A stretch of 64,000 nucleotides of DNA from Microvirga sp. VF16 (GCF_016864375.1 NZ_CP069354.1:1612001-1676000), one strand, 5' to 3'. Counted from the stretch's first letter, positions 1-10,142 are shown. A program made the numbers and translations. Notes: generated by a model not told the origin, from the letters alone.

Positions 1-255
1 GCGCACCCGGTCGTGCATCGTCAATTCGCGCTTGTAGACCGTGTGAACCTCGGCCGCGAAGAAGGACGCCTTGCGCTTCTCCATATAGTCATGACCCAGG
101 CCAACGAGGCTGAAGCCTTCCTCCACGGCCCGGTCGAAGAGGACATGGTAATAGGCCATGTTCATGTGGCCGTTATAGTCGATCCAAGCGGGTTCGACCC
201 GCATCGTAGATGACACGAAGGGCGCAAAGAAAAAGACGGGCGTCCGCTTTTCCAT
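1..255 (-). CDS. Acyl-CoA thioesterase, hotdog fold (partial)
   Basis: The reverse strand encodes the first 85 residues of a protein that runs off the left edge. It begins MEKRTPVFFFAPF and carries WIDYNGHMNMAYYHVLFDRA, the active-site segment of 4-hydroxybenzoyl-CoA-type hotdog thioesterases, with D (of DYNGH) in the usual catalytic position. Such enzymes hydrolyse acyl-CoA thioesters in the cytoplasm; some relatives act on betainyl-CoA or carnitine-pathway intermediates, but the substrate cannot be read here. The start is the ATG at 255; no stop lies within the window. The neighbouring dehydrogenase gene points away from it. Confidence 0.8.
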   Translation of the reverse strand, partial: MEKRTPVFFFAPFVSSTMRVEPAWIDYNGHMNMAYYHVLFDRAVEEGFSLVGLGHDYMEKRKASFFAAEVHTVYKRELTMHDRVR

Positions 256-438
256 GGTCAAACTTGTTCCTCGATGCCGCTCAGATGACCGTTCCTTTCC
301 CCGAAAGGGGTGAATGTTAGCACGTTCATGCGGCCTGTGCATGAGGGCTGTGGCATCTTTCTCATCCGGAGTGTTGCCTTTGCAACGGTTCTGGTAGCTA
401 TGGGTGGAATGAGCATCGCAACCGGATCTGAAGCCTCC

Positions 439-1854
439 ATGAATGCCCCCCAGATGACCGCCCGTCAGAAAGCCACAGACGCCTCCATTGCCGCCCTGTC
501 GTCCGAATTGTCCCGGCGTTTCGGCGACCGGGTCGCGACCTCGGCTGCCGTGCGCGAACAGCATGGGCATACGCTGACCTGGGTGAAGAACCAGCCGCCG
601 GACATCGTGGTCTATCCCCGAACGACCGAGGAGGTGTCGGAGATCGTGAAACTCTGCGCCGCGCATGGGGTCCCGATCATTCCCTACGGCACGGGCACGT
701 CTCTCGAAGGGCATATCAATGCTCCCTATGGCGGAGTTTCCATCGATCTGAGCCTGATGAAACGCATCATCGCCGTCCATGACGAGGATCTGGATTGCGT
801 GGTCGAAGCGGGCGTGACCCGCAAGGAATTGAACGAGTACCTGCGGGACAAGGGCCTGTTCTTTCCCATCGATCCGGGGGCCGACGCCTCCATCGGCGGC
901 ATGGTCGCGACACGTGCCTCCGGAACCAATGCAGTCCGCTACGGGACCATGAAGGACGTGGTCCTGGCGCTGACGGTGGTGCTTCCCAATGGCGAGATCG
1001 TGAAGACGGCGAGCCGTGCCAAGAAGAGTTCGGCGGGCTACGACCTGACCCGTCTCCTCATCGGATCGGAAGGAACGCTGGGTATCGTCACCGAGATCAC
1101 TCTGAAGCTCAACGGCATTCCTGAGGCGATCTCGGCCGGCATCTGCCCGTTCCCGACCGTGAAGGCGGCCTGTGACGCGGTGATCATGACGATCCAATCC
1201 GGCATCCCGGTGGCGCGCATCGAACTGCTCGACGAGGTCCAGGTAAAGGCGGTCAACCTTCACTCCAAGCTCACCCTGCCGGAGAGCCCGCTGCTGCTCC
1301 TGGAGTTCCACGGTTCCGAGGCCGGTGTGCACGAACAGGCCGAGCGTTTCGGCGAGATCGCGACCGAGTTCAGCGGCGGGCCATTCGAGTGGGCGACTAG
1401 ACCTGAGGAACGCTCGCGCCTCTGGCAGGCGCGGCACGATGCCTATTGGGCCGCGAAGGGCCTGCGGCCCGGCGCGCAATCGGTGGCAACCGATGTCTGC
1501 GTGCCGATCTCCCGCCTCGCCGAGTGCGTCGATGCGACCAAGCAGGACATCCTGGAAAGCGGTCTTGTCGCTCCCATCGTCGGTCATGTGGGCGACGGCA
1601 ATTTCCACGTCCAGCCGCTCGTGAACACGGACGATCCGGCGGAAATCGAGGCCTGCGAAGCTTTTGTCGATCGGCTGGTGCGGCGGGCGGTCGCCATGGA
1701 GGGCACCTGCACGGGCGAGCACGGCGTGGGCCAGAAGAAAATGAAGTATCTGGAGGTGGAGCATGGGCCGGCTGCGCTGGACCTCATGCGCGTCTTGAAA
1801 CAGGCCATCGATCCCCACAACATCATGAATCCAGGCAAGATCGTTGCGCTTTGA
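439..1854 (+). CDS. FAD-binding oxidoreductase, D-lactate dehydrogenase (cytochrome)/GlcD type
   Basis: A 471-residue flavoprotein predicted to oxidise a D-2-hydroxyacid (D-lactate, glycolate or D-2-hydroxyglutarate) and pass electrons to a membrane or cytochrome acceptor. The N-terminal FAD_binding_4 domain shows YGTGTSLEGH, GADASIGGMVATRASGTNA and LLIGSEGTLGIVTEITL. The C-terminal FAD-oxidase domain has HVGDGNFHV (metal/substrate ligands) and ends with the conserved NIMNPGKI. The frame is open back to 310, but the family alignment and normal length favour the ATG at 439; an in-frame ATG at 400 is the alternative. Exact substrate is unresolved. Confidence 0.88.
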   Translation: MNAPQMTARQKATDASIAALSSELSRRFGDRVATSAAVREQHGHTLTWVKNQPPDIVVYPRTTEEVSEIVKLCAAHGVPIIPYGTGTSLEGHINAPYGGVSIDLSLMKRIIAVHDEDLDCVVEAGVTRKELNEYLRDKGLFFPIDPGADASIGGMVATRASGTNAVRYGTMKDVVLALTVVLPNGEIVKTASRAKKSSAGYDLTRLLIGSEGTLGIVTEITLKLNGIPEAISAGICPFPTVKAACDAVIMTIQSGIPVARIELLDEVQVKAVNLHSKLTLPESPLLLLEFHGSEAGVHEQAERFGEIATEFSGGPFEWATRPEERSRLWQARHDAYWAAKGLRPGAQSVATDVCVPISRLAECVDATKQDILESGLVAPIVGHVGDGNFHVQPLVNTDDPAEIEACEAFVDRLVRRAVAMEGTCTGEHGVGQKKMKYLEVEHGPAALDLMRVLKQAIDPHNIMNPGKIVAL

Positions 1855-1937
1855 CGGTGGAACACATGGAACAATGCTCCCGGTCCTTGGCGTCATGAGG
1901 TAAGGACGTCTCAGAGTAACGGAGAAAAGGCAGCCTC

Positions 1938-4900
1938 TTGCGCGATATCCTGACGATCATCGCATCCATCGTGATCCTGATCCTGGCGATTGCCGTGGCG
2001 GCGCCTCCCTTCGTCAACTGGGAGGCCCATCGCAACACGATCGACGGGATGATCTCGCGCGCGTCCGGCACGGAGGCAAAGACCGAGGGCGATATCAGCA
2101 TCCGTCTTCTGCCGGCACCCAGGGTGATCCTCGGTCGCCTGAGGCTTGGCGGCAAGACACCGGACTCGCCCGTTCTTATCGCCGAAAACATTCGGGCCGA
2201 AGTCGCCCTGACGCCGCTGCTCCAGGGCGATGTGCGGTTTACGGAAACGCAGGTAGGCCGGGCCGATATCCGCATACCGGTTTCGGGCGATGGCGAATGG
2301 CGCCTGCCGCCGGATCTGGTGTCGGGCAGCGGTCGCGCCCGCCGATGGACCATCGAGAATCTCACCGTCGCCCAGCTTCTCGTCACCACGCAGAGTGCGA
2401 GCACCGGCCGCACGCACCAAGCATTCGCGGAAAACGTCGCCATCGAGGGACAGAAGCTGATCGGCCCCTGGCGGGTCGAGGGCACCACCTCCGGCGTACC
2501 CTTTCGTCTGGTCACGGGAGAACTGGCCGAGGATAAGAGCATCCAGGTCAAGCTCTCGGGCGGAGGCGATATCTACCCGCGCTTCGACATCGATGCCCGG
2601 CTGGGCTTAAGCGAAGGAAACGGCGACGCCACAACGCCGCAGGTCGTCGGCAAGGCCAAGGTCCTGTTCGGCCCTCCGGCACAGGTTGCGGCGGCAGGCA
2701 TCCCGATCCCCATCGCCGTCGAGACCGAGTTCAAGACGGTGCCGGGCGCCGTCGAGCTCAAGCCGATCAGTCTCGAGGCGGGCGAGGGTGGTGCGAGCCT
2801 TCGCATGACGGGTGAGGGGCGGATCGGCCTCGACGATCCGCGCATCTCCCTCAAGCTCGAAGGGCGCCGGCTCGATGCGGACAGCTTCATCCTGTCAGGA
2901 AACGGGCAGGACTTTAAAAGCCGGTTGGCGCAATGGTCCCTCCCGCTGATCCGGGTGCCGATCGATCTCGACCTCAAGATCGACAGCATCGGCCTGGGCC
3001 AGGAGGATCTCTCGAATGCCGTCCTGCGTCTATCCCTCGACACGGGACGGGCGACGCTCGACCGGATCGAATTCAATGCCCCGGGCGAGACGCGGATCGC
3101 GCTCGAAGGCCAGCTCGGCCTGACCACCCGAGGTGGCATCAACGGCAAGGTGGCGCTGGCCTCCAACGCGTCCGACCGCTTGGCGCGCTATCTCGCCCGT
3201 ATCGGCATCAATTCGCCGCTCCTGAGAATCTTTGACGGACGTCCCGTCGAGGCCTCCTCGGAGATCGCCTTCTCGAACCCGGTGCTGTCCTTCAACCGCC
3301 TGCGACTGAAGACGGGCCAGTCGGTTCTGACCGGGAATGCCCGCTACACCGCGCCGGAGGCCAATGAGCGCGGCAAGCTGGAGGCCCAGGTCGCGATCCA
3401 GGGCCTGAACCTCGATGACCTACCGCAAGTATCGAGCGTGTTCCAGGCCACGGAAAATCTCGACGTCGGCTTTATCCTGGATGCGCGCGGGGTCAGCGCC
3501 GGAAAGAGCGCTCCGACGGGCCGGATCTCGGCCCGCATCCTGTCCGACGGACCGGCGCTTCTCGTTGAGACGCTCGATATCGTCGATCTCGCCGGAGCCA
3601 ATGCCCGGGTGCGGGGGCGCATCGCTCCCGATGGATCGGGGCAGATCACCGGTAAGGTCACCGCCCAGCGCGCCAGCCCCCTGGTCGACCTGTTGGGCAG
3701 CGTATGGATCGGCGGGATCTCCAAGCTCGTGCCCCATTTCGTTCGTGAGGGTGCGCTCGATCTCGATGTCACGTCGGAGCGGGTTGCGCCGGCTCCGGGC
3801 TCGACCGAGCTGCGGCTGCGCACGACCGCGAAGGGTCGTGTGGCCGGTGGCCCGTTCGAGGGGCAGGTCGAATCGGTCGATGGGCGGACCCAGAACCTCA
3901 TGATCGGCCTGTCTGCCGACAACACGGGGCGCTGGGTCAACCGCGCGAATATGGCAGGGCTGAACCGGCCTTCCAGGATCGATCTGCGCGGGGTCCGCGT
4001 CGGGTCCGGCCTGTTCAACGTCACCCTCGCCGGGGACATCGCCAGCGTGAAAGTGGCAACCACGCGCCCCTTCGCCCTGAGCGAGGCGGACGATGTGGTG
4101 GATAGCGGCGAGGTCGAAATCTCGACGCCGGATATCACGCCCTTTCTGCTCCTCTTAGGGGATGGCGCCGGTGTTGCTCCGCCGGTGCCCGTGAATGGAC
4201 GTGTGACCCTGGGCCGGGAGCGGGGGGCGACCCTGCTCAATATCAACGGCAAGGTGTCGAACGACAATGTGCAGGCGCGCCTTGTCGTCGTCTCCCGTTC
4301 GGAGATCAGTGGTGAGGTGTCGCTCGGGCGGCTGTCTCTACCATGGCTTACGGCGGCCCTAGCGCTGAACGTGCCGGGTGATGTCGGCACCACGGCGATC
4401 TGGTCCACGGCCCGCTTCGGCCAGAGTGGCCGCCTCGTCACAGGCGGGCAGGTGACCTTCCGGGTCGGGGCGCTTGAGCTCGGCCGCGGCCTTCAGGCGA
4501 GCCGCGCCTCCTTCGTCGTCGGAGCGCAGTCGGACGGCATTTCCATCCGCAATCTCGATGCCACCATCGGTTCCGGCCGCATCACGGGCTCGGCCACCAT
4601 CACCCGTCAGGCCGGAACCGCGACCATCGTCGGCGAGGGGGCCCTGGAAAAGGTGCCCCTGTGGGCTCTGACCGGATCCTCGCCGTTCGAGGCTGTTCTG
4701 TCCGGCCCGCTGCGGTTCGGAGCTGCGGGCACAAGCCTCTCCGAGCTTGTGGCCAATCTCGGTGGTGCCGGCGAGTGGCATGTCACGAATCTCCGCCTTC
4801 CCGCGGCCGATCCGTCGGTGTTCGACAGGGCTCTCAAGCGCGCGCTCGCCGAGAACGACCCCCTGGCCGAGGGCAAGGCGGAGGCGATCCTCGGGATGGA

Positions 4901-5510
4901 ACTCGGTCGAGGTCCCTTCAGCTCGGGCCCCGTCAAGACCTCGGCCGCGCTCGTCGGCGGCCTGCTGCGTCTCTCTCCCTTCTTGGCCGAGAGCGGACCG
5001 GCCAATTGGCAGGGCGCGGTCACCTATGACCTCAAGACCTTGCAGCTCGATGCGCGGGGTGCACTCACCGCCAAGGCATCGCCGCCCGAATGGGTCGGGG
5101 CGCCGCCTTCGGTGGGATTGAACTGGCAGGGCTCCCTGGTGGCTCCCGTCCGCCAAATCGATGCAGGTCCGTTCCGCAACGGGCTTGCCGCCATCGTGCT
5201 CAAGCGCGAGCTGGAAAAGATCGAGGCGTTCGAGCGGGCTGCGGCCGAGCGCCAGCGCCAGATCGATGCGCAGCGGGAGGCGGAGCGGCAGCGGGCCAAG
5301 GCGGCCGAGGAGGAGGCACTTCGTCAGGCCCGAGCCAGGGCCGAAGCCGAGCGCGCCCGCCGGGAAGCAGAACGGCTTCAATCGGAGCACCAGAACCAGC
5401 CGGAGGAAGAGCCCGAGACAGCGCCATCGCAGACCTCGGTGCCACCGTTGAACCCGCCGGTCCAGATCGGCCCGCCGCCATCGGTCTATGGGGCTCCGCC
5501 GATGCGATAG
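1938..5510 (+). CDS. AsmA family protein, long form
   Basis: A 1190-residue AsmA-like protein. One N-terminal membrane anchor (about residues 4-24) is followed by an AsmA N-domain and a long beta-rich region, as in the proteins that span or shape the periplasm and influence outer-membrane lipid assembly. After about residue 1085 comes a charged, Arg/Glu/Ala-rich probable coiled coil (ERAAAERQRQIDAQREAER) and then a Pro-rich tail. No ATG is well placed: the start appears to be TTG at 1938, behind GGAGAAAAGG at 1921-1930. It stands alone, with no operon partner. Confidence 0.85.
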   Translation: MRDILTIIASIVILILAIAVAAPPFVNWEAHRNTIDGMISRASGTEAKTEGDISIRLLPAPRVILGRLRLGGKTPDSPVLIAENIRAEVALTPLLQGDVRFTETQVGRADIRIPVSGDGEWRLPPDLVSGSGRARRWTIENLTVAQLLVTTQSASTGRTHQAFAENVAIEGQKLIGPWRVEGTTSGVPFRLVTGELAEDKSIQVKLSGGGDIYPRFDIDARLGLSEGNGDATTPQVVGKAKVLFGPPAQVAAAGIPIPIAVETEFKTVPGAVELKPISLEAGEGGASLRMTGEGRIGLDDPRISLKLEGRRLDADSFILSGNGQDFKSRLAQWSLPLIRVPIDLDLKIDSIGLGQEDLSNAVLRLSLDTGRATLDRIEFNAPGETRIALEGQLGLTTRGGINGKVALASNASDRLARYLARIGINSPLLRIFDGRPVEASSEIAFSNPVLSFNRLRLKTGQSVLTGNARYTAPEANERGKLEAQVAIQGLNLDDLPQVSSVFQATENLDVGFILDARGVSAGKSAPTGRISARILSDGPALLVETLDIVDLAGANARVRGRIAPDGSGQITGKVTAQRASPLVDLLGSVWIGGISKLVPHFVREGALDLDVTSERVAPAPGSTELRLRTTAKGRVAGGPFEGQVESVDGRTQNLMIGLSADNTGRWVNRANMAGLNRPSRIDLRGVRVGSGLFNVTLAGDIASVKVATTRPFALSEADDVVDSGEVEISTPDITPFLLLLGDGAGVAPPVPVNGRVTLGRERGATLLNINGKVSNDNVQARLVVVSRSEISGEVSLGRLSLPWLTAALALNVPGDVGTTAIWSTARFGQSGRLVTGGQVTFRVGALELGRGLQASRASFVVGAQSDGISIRNLDATIGSGRITGSATITRQAGTATIVGEGALEKVPLWALTGSSPFEAVLSGPLRFGAAGTSLSELVANLGGAGEWHVTNLRLPAADPSVFDRALKRALAENDPLAEGKAEAILGMELGRGPFSSGPVKTSAALVGGLLRLSPFLAESGPANWQGAVTYDLKTLQLDARGALTAKASPPEWVGAPPSVGLNWQGSLVAPVRQIDAGPFRNGLAAIVLKRELEKIEAFERAAAERQRQIDAQREAERQRAKAAEEEALRQARARAEAERARREAERLQSEHQNQPEEEPETAPSQTSVPPLNPPVQIGPPPSVYGAPPMR

Positions 5511-5539
5511 AGCGCTGGGCTGAAGGTTGTTTTGAGGTT

Positions 5540-6064
5540 CTAAAACTCGACCGCAGCCGCATCGACCAATGTTACGAACCCGCCGTTCCGAAGCGTGAGG
5601 TTGTGATGCGCGACGATCTGCTCGGCCGACAGTGCAGGATTGTCGAACGTTGTATGCGCGTCACGGACCAGCAAGACGGCATAACCAAGACCATGCGCGG
5701 TGCGGCAGTTCGTGTCGATGCAGTACTCAGTCTGCATGCCGGCGATGACAAGCCGCGCGATCCCGCGGGCTTGGAGCCTTTCATGCAGATCGGTGCCGTG
5801 AAAGGCGCTGCAACGGTCCTTGTCGATGATCGGCTCGTCATTCAGTGGCGCGACGGCGGGATGGATGTGCCAACCGGGCGTATCGCGTTCCAAATCGTCG
5901 CCGGGGCCGCCGTCATGTCGGACATGGAGCACGGCAACTCCGCGGGAGCGCGCCTTCTCGAGCAGTTTCGCGACCCGCGACAGCACGCCCTCTTCGTCAT
6001 GCGGTGATACGCCGGATTCGAACATTCCGCGTTGCAGATCGATCACCAGCAATCCCGTCGCCAT
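5540..6064 (-). CDS. Isochorismatase-family cysteine hydrolase
   Basis: A 174-residue cysteine hydrolase of the isochorismatase/nicotinamidase superfamily. The expected triad is visible: Asp in LLVIDLQRGMF near the N-terminus, Lys in IIDKDRCSAF, and the nucleophile Cys in GMQTEYCIDTNCRTA. Members hydrolyse amides or vinyl ethers in the cytoplasm; the specific substrate is unknown. The frame extends 16 codons upstream, but the ATG at 6064 follows GTGAGG at normal spacing and gives the family's usual N-terminus (MATGLLVIDLQRG). It converges on the AsmA gene. Confidence 0.87.
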   Translation of the reverse strand: MATGLLVIDLQRGMFESGVSPHDEEGVLSRVAKLLEKARSRGVAVLHVRHDGGPGDDLERDTPGWHIHPAVAPLNDEPIIDKDRCSAFHGTDLHERLQARGIARLVIAGMQTEYCIDTNCRTAHGLGYAVLLVRDAHTTFDNPALSAEQIVAHHNLTLRNGGFVTLVDAAAVEF

Positions 6065-6155
6065 CGCGAACCTCACGCGGTTGCTCTCATGCTTTACAGC
6101 GCATGAGTTCATCCCAGGACTATCGTGTCTGTGACAAGGTGTCGACGGCTGACGT

Positions 6156-6407
6156 TTAAAGTGGAGTTGTGCCGTTCAACGAGGAAGCGCTCAAGCGCTG
6201 GCGTAGATCGGTAAGCACAAAAACCCGGATCGCGGAGGAGAGATTCTGTTCGCCCCGTTCCGCATCGATGCGCCCGATCAGGGACTGGACGGACATCCTG
6301 TCCCGTTCCGCAATCTCCCGCAGTCCTTCCCAGAAAGGCTCCTCAAGAGAGATGCTCGTCCGGTGGCCGGCGATGGAGACGGAGCGCTTGACGATGCCGA
6401 AGCCCAT
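6156..6407 (-). CDS. Ribbon-helix-helix domain protein
   Basis: An 83-residue protein with RSVSIAGHRTSISLEEPFW, typical of the RHH_4-type ribbon-helix-helix domain found in alphaproteobacteria. The beta strand (residues about 8-20) and two helices could form a dimeric DNA-binding fold, suggesting a small transcription factor, though no target can be assigned. Its ATG follows the stop of the DUF4169 gene with no gap, so the two are almost certainly co-translated downstream of fumC. Confidence 0.8.
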   Translation of the reverse strand: MGFGIVKRSVSIAGHRTSISLEEPFWEGLREIAERDRMSVQSLIGRIDAERGEQNLSSAIRVFVLTDLRQRLSASSLNGTTPL

Positions 6408-6596
6408 TCACGGCTTCTCGCTGTCATCGCGCTTGTGCGAGTCGAGGCGGCTCTTCACCAGATCCTGCTCGGCTTTCGTCAGGTTCTTCTCGGCCTTGGT
6501 GCGGCCGAACGCGATGCGGTTTGCGTCGGCGCGGGCCTCTTTCTCGGCCCGCGCCTTGTGCTTGCGCGCCTGGCGCAGATTGATGATCTCAGCCAT
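6408..6596 (-). CDS. DUF4169 family protein
   Basis: A 62-residue, highly charged Lys/Arg/Glu/Ala protein starting MAEIINLRQARKHKARAEKE, the hallmark of DUF4169. It is probably one long helix; its function is unknown. It lies 14 bp downstream of fumC and abuts the ribbon-helix-helix gene, so fumC, this gene and the RHH gene look like one operon, an order I associate with many Rhizobiales. Confidence 0.8.
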   Translation of the reverse strand: MAEIINLRQARKHKARAEKEARADANRIAFGRTKAEKNLTKAEQDLVKSRLDSHKRDDSEKP

Positions 6597-6610
6597 GGCG
6601 CAAATGTCTC

Positions 6611-8005
6611 TTACTCGCCCGGCTGAAGCATCGTCTCAGGACGAACGACGGCGTGGAAGTGGTCTTCCGCCACACCGGCCTTGAGGGCCTCTTCCTTCAG
6701 GGTCGTGCCGTTCTTGTGCGCCGACTTGGCGATGGCGGCGGCCTTGTCGTAGCCGATGGACGGAGCAAGCGCGGTCACGAGCATCAGCGAGCGCTGCATC
6801 AACTCGTTGAGGCGTTCCCTGTTGGGCTCGATGCCGACGACGCAGTTGTCGGTGAAGCTGATGGCGCCGTCTGCCAGCAGGCGGATCGATTGCAGCACTG
6901 CGTTCACGATCACCGGCTTGAACACGTTGAGCTCGAAATGGCCCTGGCTGCCGGCGAAGGTCACCGTGGTCTGGTTGCCGGCCACCTGGCAGCACAGCAT
7001 CGTCATGGCCTCGGCCTGGGTCGGATTGACCTTGCCGGGCATGATGGACGAGCCGGGCTCGTTCTCGGGCAGCGAGATCTCGCCGATGCCCGAACGGGGC
7101 CCCGAGCCCATCAGGCGGATGTCGTTGGCAATCTTGAACAGGCCGGCCGCGAGGCTTGAAAGCGCGCCATGCGTGTAGACGAGAGCGTCATTGGAGGCGA
7201 GCGCCTCGAACTTGTTATGCGCCGAGGTGAAGGGGAGAGCGGTGAGTTCCACGACCTTCGAGGCGAAGCGGTCCGCGAATTCCGGATGGGCGTTCAGACC
7301 CGTGCCGACGGCGGTGCCGCCCTGGGCGAGCGCATAGATGCCGGGAAGCGTCTGCTCGATGCGGGCGATGCCGAGCTGGACCTGGGCGGCATAGCCGGAG
7401 AATTCCTGGCCGAGGGTGACCGGGGTCGCATCCTGCAGGTGCGTGCGGCCGATCTTCACGATGTCCTTGAAGGCCTCCGCCTTCTCGTGCAGCGCCTTGT
7501 GCAGGTGCTTGAGCGCGGGAACGAGCCGATCATGAATCTCGCGGGCGACCGCGATGTGCATAGCCGTGGGGAACGAGTCGTTGGACGACTGGCCCATGTT
7601 CACGTGGTCGTTCGGGTGAACCGGCTTCTTGCTGCCGCGCTCTCCGCCAAGGCGCTCGATGGCGAGATTCGAGAGAACCTCGTTCATGTTCATGTTGGAT
7701 TGGGTGCCCGAGCCCGTCTGATAGACCACGAGCGGAAACTCATCGTCATACTTGCCCTGCACCACATCGGCGGCAGCGGCAGAGATGGCGTCGGCGAGAC
7801 GCGGCTCCAGCTTACCCAGATCCTTGTTCACAAGAGCGGACGCCTGCTTCACGATGGCCAGCGCATGGACCAGTGGCAGCGGCATCCTGTCCGTCCCGAT
7901 GCGGAAGTTCTGGAGCGAGCGCTGCGTCTGGGCGCCCCAGAGCTTGTCGGCGGGAACGTCGATGGGGCCGAAGGTATCTGTTTCGATGCGGGTTGAGGGC
8001 GACAT
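6611..8005 (-). CDS. fumC: Class II fumarate hydratase
   Basis: Fumarase C, 464 residues, the oxygen-stable TCA-cycle enzyme interconverting fumarate and L-malate as a cytoplasmic homotetramer. The superfamily signature [17 protein letters not shown] is present, as are [32 protein letters not shown] and [20 protein letters not shown], which build the composite active site. Length matches E. coli FumC (467). It is the first gene of a probable operon with DUF4169 and an RHH protein. Confidence 0.97.
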   Translation of the reverse strand: MSPSTRIETDTFGPIDVPADKLWGAQTQRSLQNFRIGTDRMPLPLVHALAIVKQASALVNKDLGKLEPRLADAISAAAADVVQGKYDDEFPLVVYQTGSGTQSNMNMNEVLSNLAIERLGGERGSKKPVHPNDHVNMGQSSNDSFPTAMHIAVAREIHDRLVPALKHLHKALHEKAEAFKDIVKIGRTHLQDATPVTLGQEFSGYAAQVQLGIARIEQTLPGIYALAQGGTAVGTGLNAHPEFADRFASKVVELTALPFTSAHNKFEALASNDALVYTHGALSSLAAGLFKIANDIRLMGSGPRSGIGEISLPENEPGSSIMPGKVNPTQAEAMTMLCCQVAGNQTTVTFAGSQGHFELNVFKPVIVNAVLQSIRLLADGAISFTDNCVVGIEPNRERLNELMQRSLMLVTALAPSIGYDKAAAIAKSAHKNGTTLKEEALKAGVAEDHFHAVVRPETMLQPGE

Positions 8006-8093
8006 CCTGACCTCTTTCGATGGAGTTGCGTGTTCTTATCTCAAATGGTGGCGCTCGCAACTGCGAACGCGCATGGAGGCCTTGTAAATTCGC

Positions 8094-9509
8094 ATGAGCG
8101 AGACCCTGGAAGCCCCCTTGTTCTGCCCGCCTCACCCTAAGCCCCGCACAGAGCCGCTCGGTATGGTGGCCTTCCTGAGGGCCGTGCGTGAAAACCCCCT
8201 GAACACCTGGATGGAGGCGCATTTCGAGGAGCCGATCATCACCGGCGACGGGGCCCTCGGCCGCATGACCGTGGTGAGCGATCCCGCAATCATCCGACAC
8301 ATCCTCGTGGACAACGCCGCAAATTATCGAAAAGACGATCTCCAGCTTCGGATTTTGGCACCGGGGCTCGGCCGGGGGCTCGTCACCGCGGAGGGCGATG
8401 AGTGGCGGCTCCAGCGCCGCACCATCGCGCCGCTTTTCACGCCCCGCCATGTGAGCGGCTTCTTTCCGGCCATGGTCGAGGCGGCGGAGAGGCTCGTGAG
8501 GCGTTGGCAGCGACGCCCGGATGGCCGCGTGATCGATGCCTCCCTCGAAATGACCCGGGTGGCCCTCGACGTGCTGGAGCGGACGATCTTCACGCAAGGC
8601 GTGCCGAAGGACCCGGATGCGCTCGGGCGCGCCATCACTCGCTATTTCAACAGCTTAGGCCGGGTCGATCCGCTCGACATCTTCGGCTTTCCCGACTGGG
8701 TTCCCAGGATCGGGCGCCTCCGGGCGCGACCGTCGATCCGGTTCTTCGAGGAGACGGTGAACGAACTGATCGGCGCCCGAAAGGCCCTGCTCGCCCGCGG
8801 CGAGCCTGCGCCCCGGGACCTGCTGACCCTTCTGCTGGAGGCTGCCGACCCCGAGACCGGCAAGGGCCTGAGCGATATCGACGTGCGGACCAACATCGTC
8901 ACCTTCATCGGCGCCGGACACGAGACCACGGCCAATGCCCTCTCCTGGTCGCTTTATCTGCTGTCACAGGACGAACGGGCCCGCGCCCATGTGGAGGAGG
9001 AGGTGGACGAGGTGCTGGGGAAGGGGCCGTTCGAGCCCCATCATCTGGACAAGCTCGTCTATACCCGCGCCGTCATCGACGAGGCGATCCGCCTCTACCC
9101 GCCGGCACCCTACATAAGCCGGACGGCCATTCACGATGACCGGATCGGAGAATTGGAGATCCCGGCGGACTCGATGGTCGCGATCTCGCCTTATGTGCTT
9201 CATCGTCACCGAAGGCTCTGGGACGAGTCGGACGCCTTCCGGCCGGAACGTTTTCTTCCTGGGAACCGCAGCCGGATCGACCGCTTCGCCTATCTGCCGT
9301 TCGGGGCCGGTCCGCGGGTCTGCATCGGCGCGAGCTTCTCTCTGCAGGAAGCTGTGATCGTCCTGGCGACGATTGCCCGTTCCATGCGGCTCGACCTAGT
9401 GGAAGGGCACGAAGTCACGCCGGTGCAGCGGATCACCTTGAGGCCGCGGGGCGGATTGCCGATGCGGCTCTCTCAGCGCGCTCCGACGGAGGCGTTGGCA
9501 ACGGCCTGA
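8094..9509 (+). CDS. Cytochrome P450
   Basis: A 471-residue soluble P450. The heme-thiolate loop is PFGAGPRVCIG with the ligand at about Cys410; the I-helix oxygen-activation motif is GAGHETTANALSW; the K-helix ExxR is EAIR in IDEAIRLYPPAPY; and the PERF-like segment FRPERFLP is present. There is no N-terminal membrane anchor. It is likely a monooxygenase or hydroxylase of a hydrophobic substrate, but no redox partner gene lies nearby and the substrate cannot be inferred. It is divergent from fumC and convergent with sspB. Confidence 0.93.
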   Translation: MSETLEAPLFCPPHPKPRTEPLGMVAFLRAVRENPLNTWMEAHFEEPIITGDGALGRMTVVSDPAIIRHILVDNAANYRKDDLQLRILAPGLGRGLVTAEGDEWRLQRRTIAPLFTPRHVSGFFPAMVEAAERLVRRWQRRPDGRVIDASLEMTRVALDVLERTIFTQGVPKDPDALGRAITRYFNSLGRVDPLDIFGFPDWVPRIGRLRARPSIRFFEETVNELIGARKALLARGEPAPRDLLTLLLEAADPETGKGLSDIDVRTNIVTFIGAGHETTANALSWSLYLLSQDERARAHVEEEVDEVLGKGPFEPHHLDKLVYTRAVIDEAIRLYPPAPYISRTAIHDDRIGELEIPADSMVAISPYVLHRHRRLWDESDAFRPERFLPGNRSRIDRFAYLPFGAGPRVCIGASFSLQEAVIVLATIARSMRLDLVEGHEVTPVQRITLRPRGGLPMRLSQRAPTEALATA

Positions 9510-9530
9510 AACAGGAAGGGATTGAACGGC

Positions 9531-10142
9531 TCAGTTCTTCTTGCGGAAGGCGTCGAGGCTGACGACCTCGGCGCTGCCTGCGCCGCCTTCAGCCGCCTCA
9601 TCCTTCGAGTCATCTTCGGCTGCCGTGTCGGCCTCTGCGGCGGGAGCCTTTTCGGCCGCGGGCTTCTTGTCCGCGGCAGGTTGGGACTTGCGGGGCTGTT
9701 TCAGCTCGACCGGCTCAGACGTGCCGCCGCGGATCGGTTGCGGCGCGGAAGGAGCCTCCTCGACTTCTTCCTCCTCATCCTCGTCCTGGCTGTCGAACTT
9801 GAGCCCGAACTGGACCGAAGGGTCGAAGAATCCGGTGAGCGCATCGAAGGGGATGAGCAGCCGCTCTGGGATGCCGGAGAAGGACAGCCCGACTTCGAAG
9901 GTATGCTCGGTGACGTTGAGGTCCCAGAACTGGTGCTGAAGGACGATGGTCATCTCCTGAGGATATTTTTCGCGCAGGCGGTTCGAAAGGCGAACGCCGG
10001 GAAAATCCGTCTGGAAGGAGATGTAGAAATGGTGCTCGCCCGGAAGCCCGTCCTTGCAATCGATCAACACCTTGCGCACGACGCCTTTCAGCGCGTCCTG
10101 CACCAGAAGATCGTAGCGGATCAGGTCTTTACCACCGGCCAT
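9531..10142 (-). CDS. sspB: SspB family ClpXP adaptor
   Basis: A 203-residue SspB-type protein that binds the ssrA tag and tethers tagged proteins to the ClpXP protease. The folded SspB domain covers residues about 1-120 (IRYDLLVQDALKGVVRKVL; HHFYISFQTDFPGV; MTIVLQHQFWDLNVTEHTF). It is followed by a long acidic Glu/Asp/Ala/Lys/Pro linker and a short C-terminal segment ending SLDAFRKKN, the probable ClpX-docking tail. It lies immediately downstream of, and on the same strand as, the tmRNA gene that makes the tag it recognises. Confidence 0.9.
   Translation of the reverse strand: MAGGKDLIRYDLLVQDALKGVVRKVLIDCKDGLPGEHHFYISFQTDFPGVRLSNRLREKYPQEMTIVLQHQFWDLNVTEHTFEVGLSFSGIPERLLIPFDALTGFFDPSVQFGLKFDSQDEDEEEEVEEAPSAPQPIRGGTSEPVELKQPRKSQPAADKKPAAEKAPAAEADTAAEDDSKDEAAEGGAGSAEVVSLDAFRKKN

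Noticed and set aside
13..213. 66-residue plus-strand frame at the left edge
   Set aside because: It is opposite the reverse-strand thioesterase, whose active-site motif is clear.
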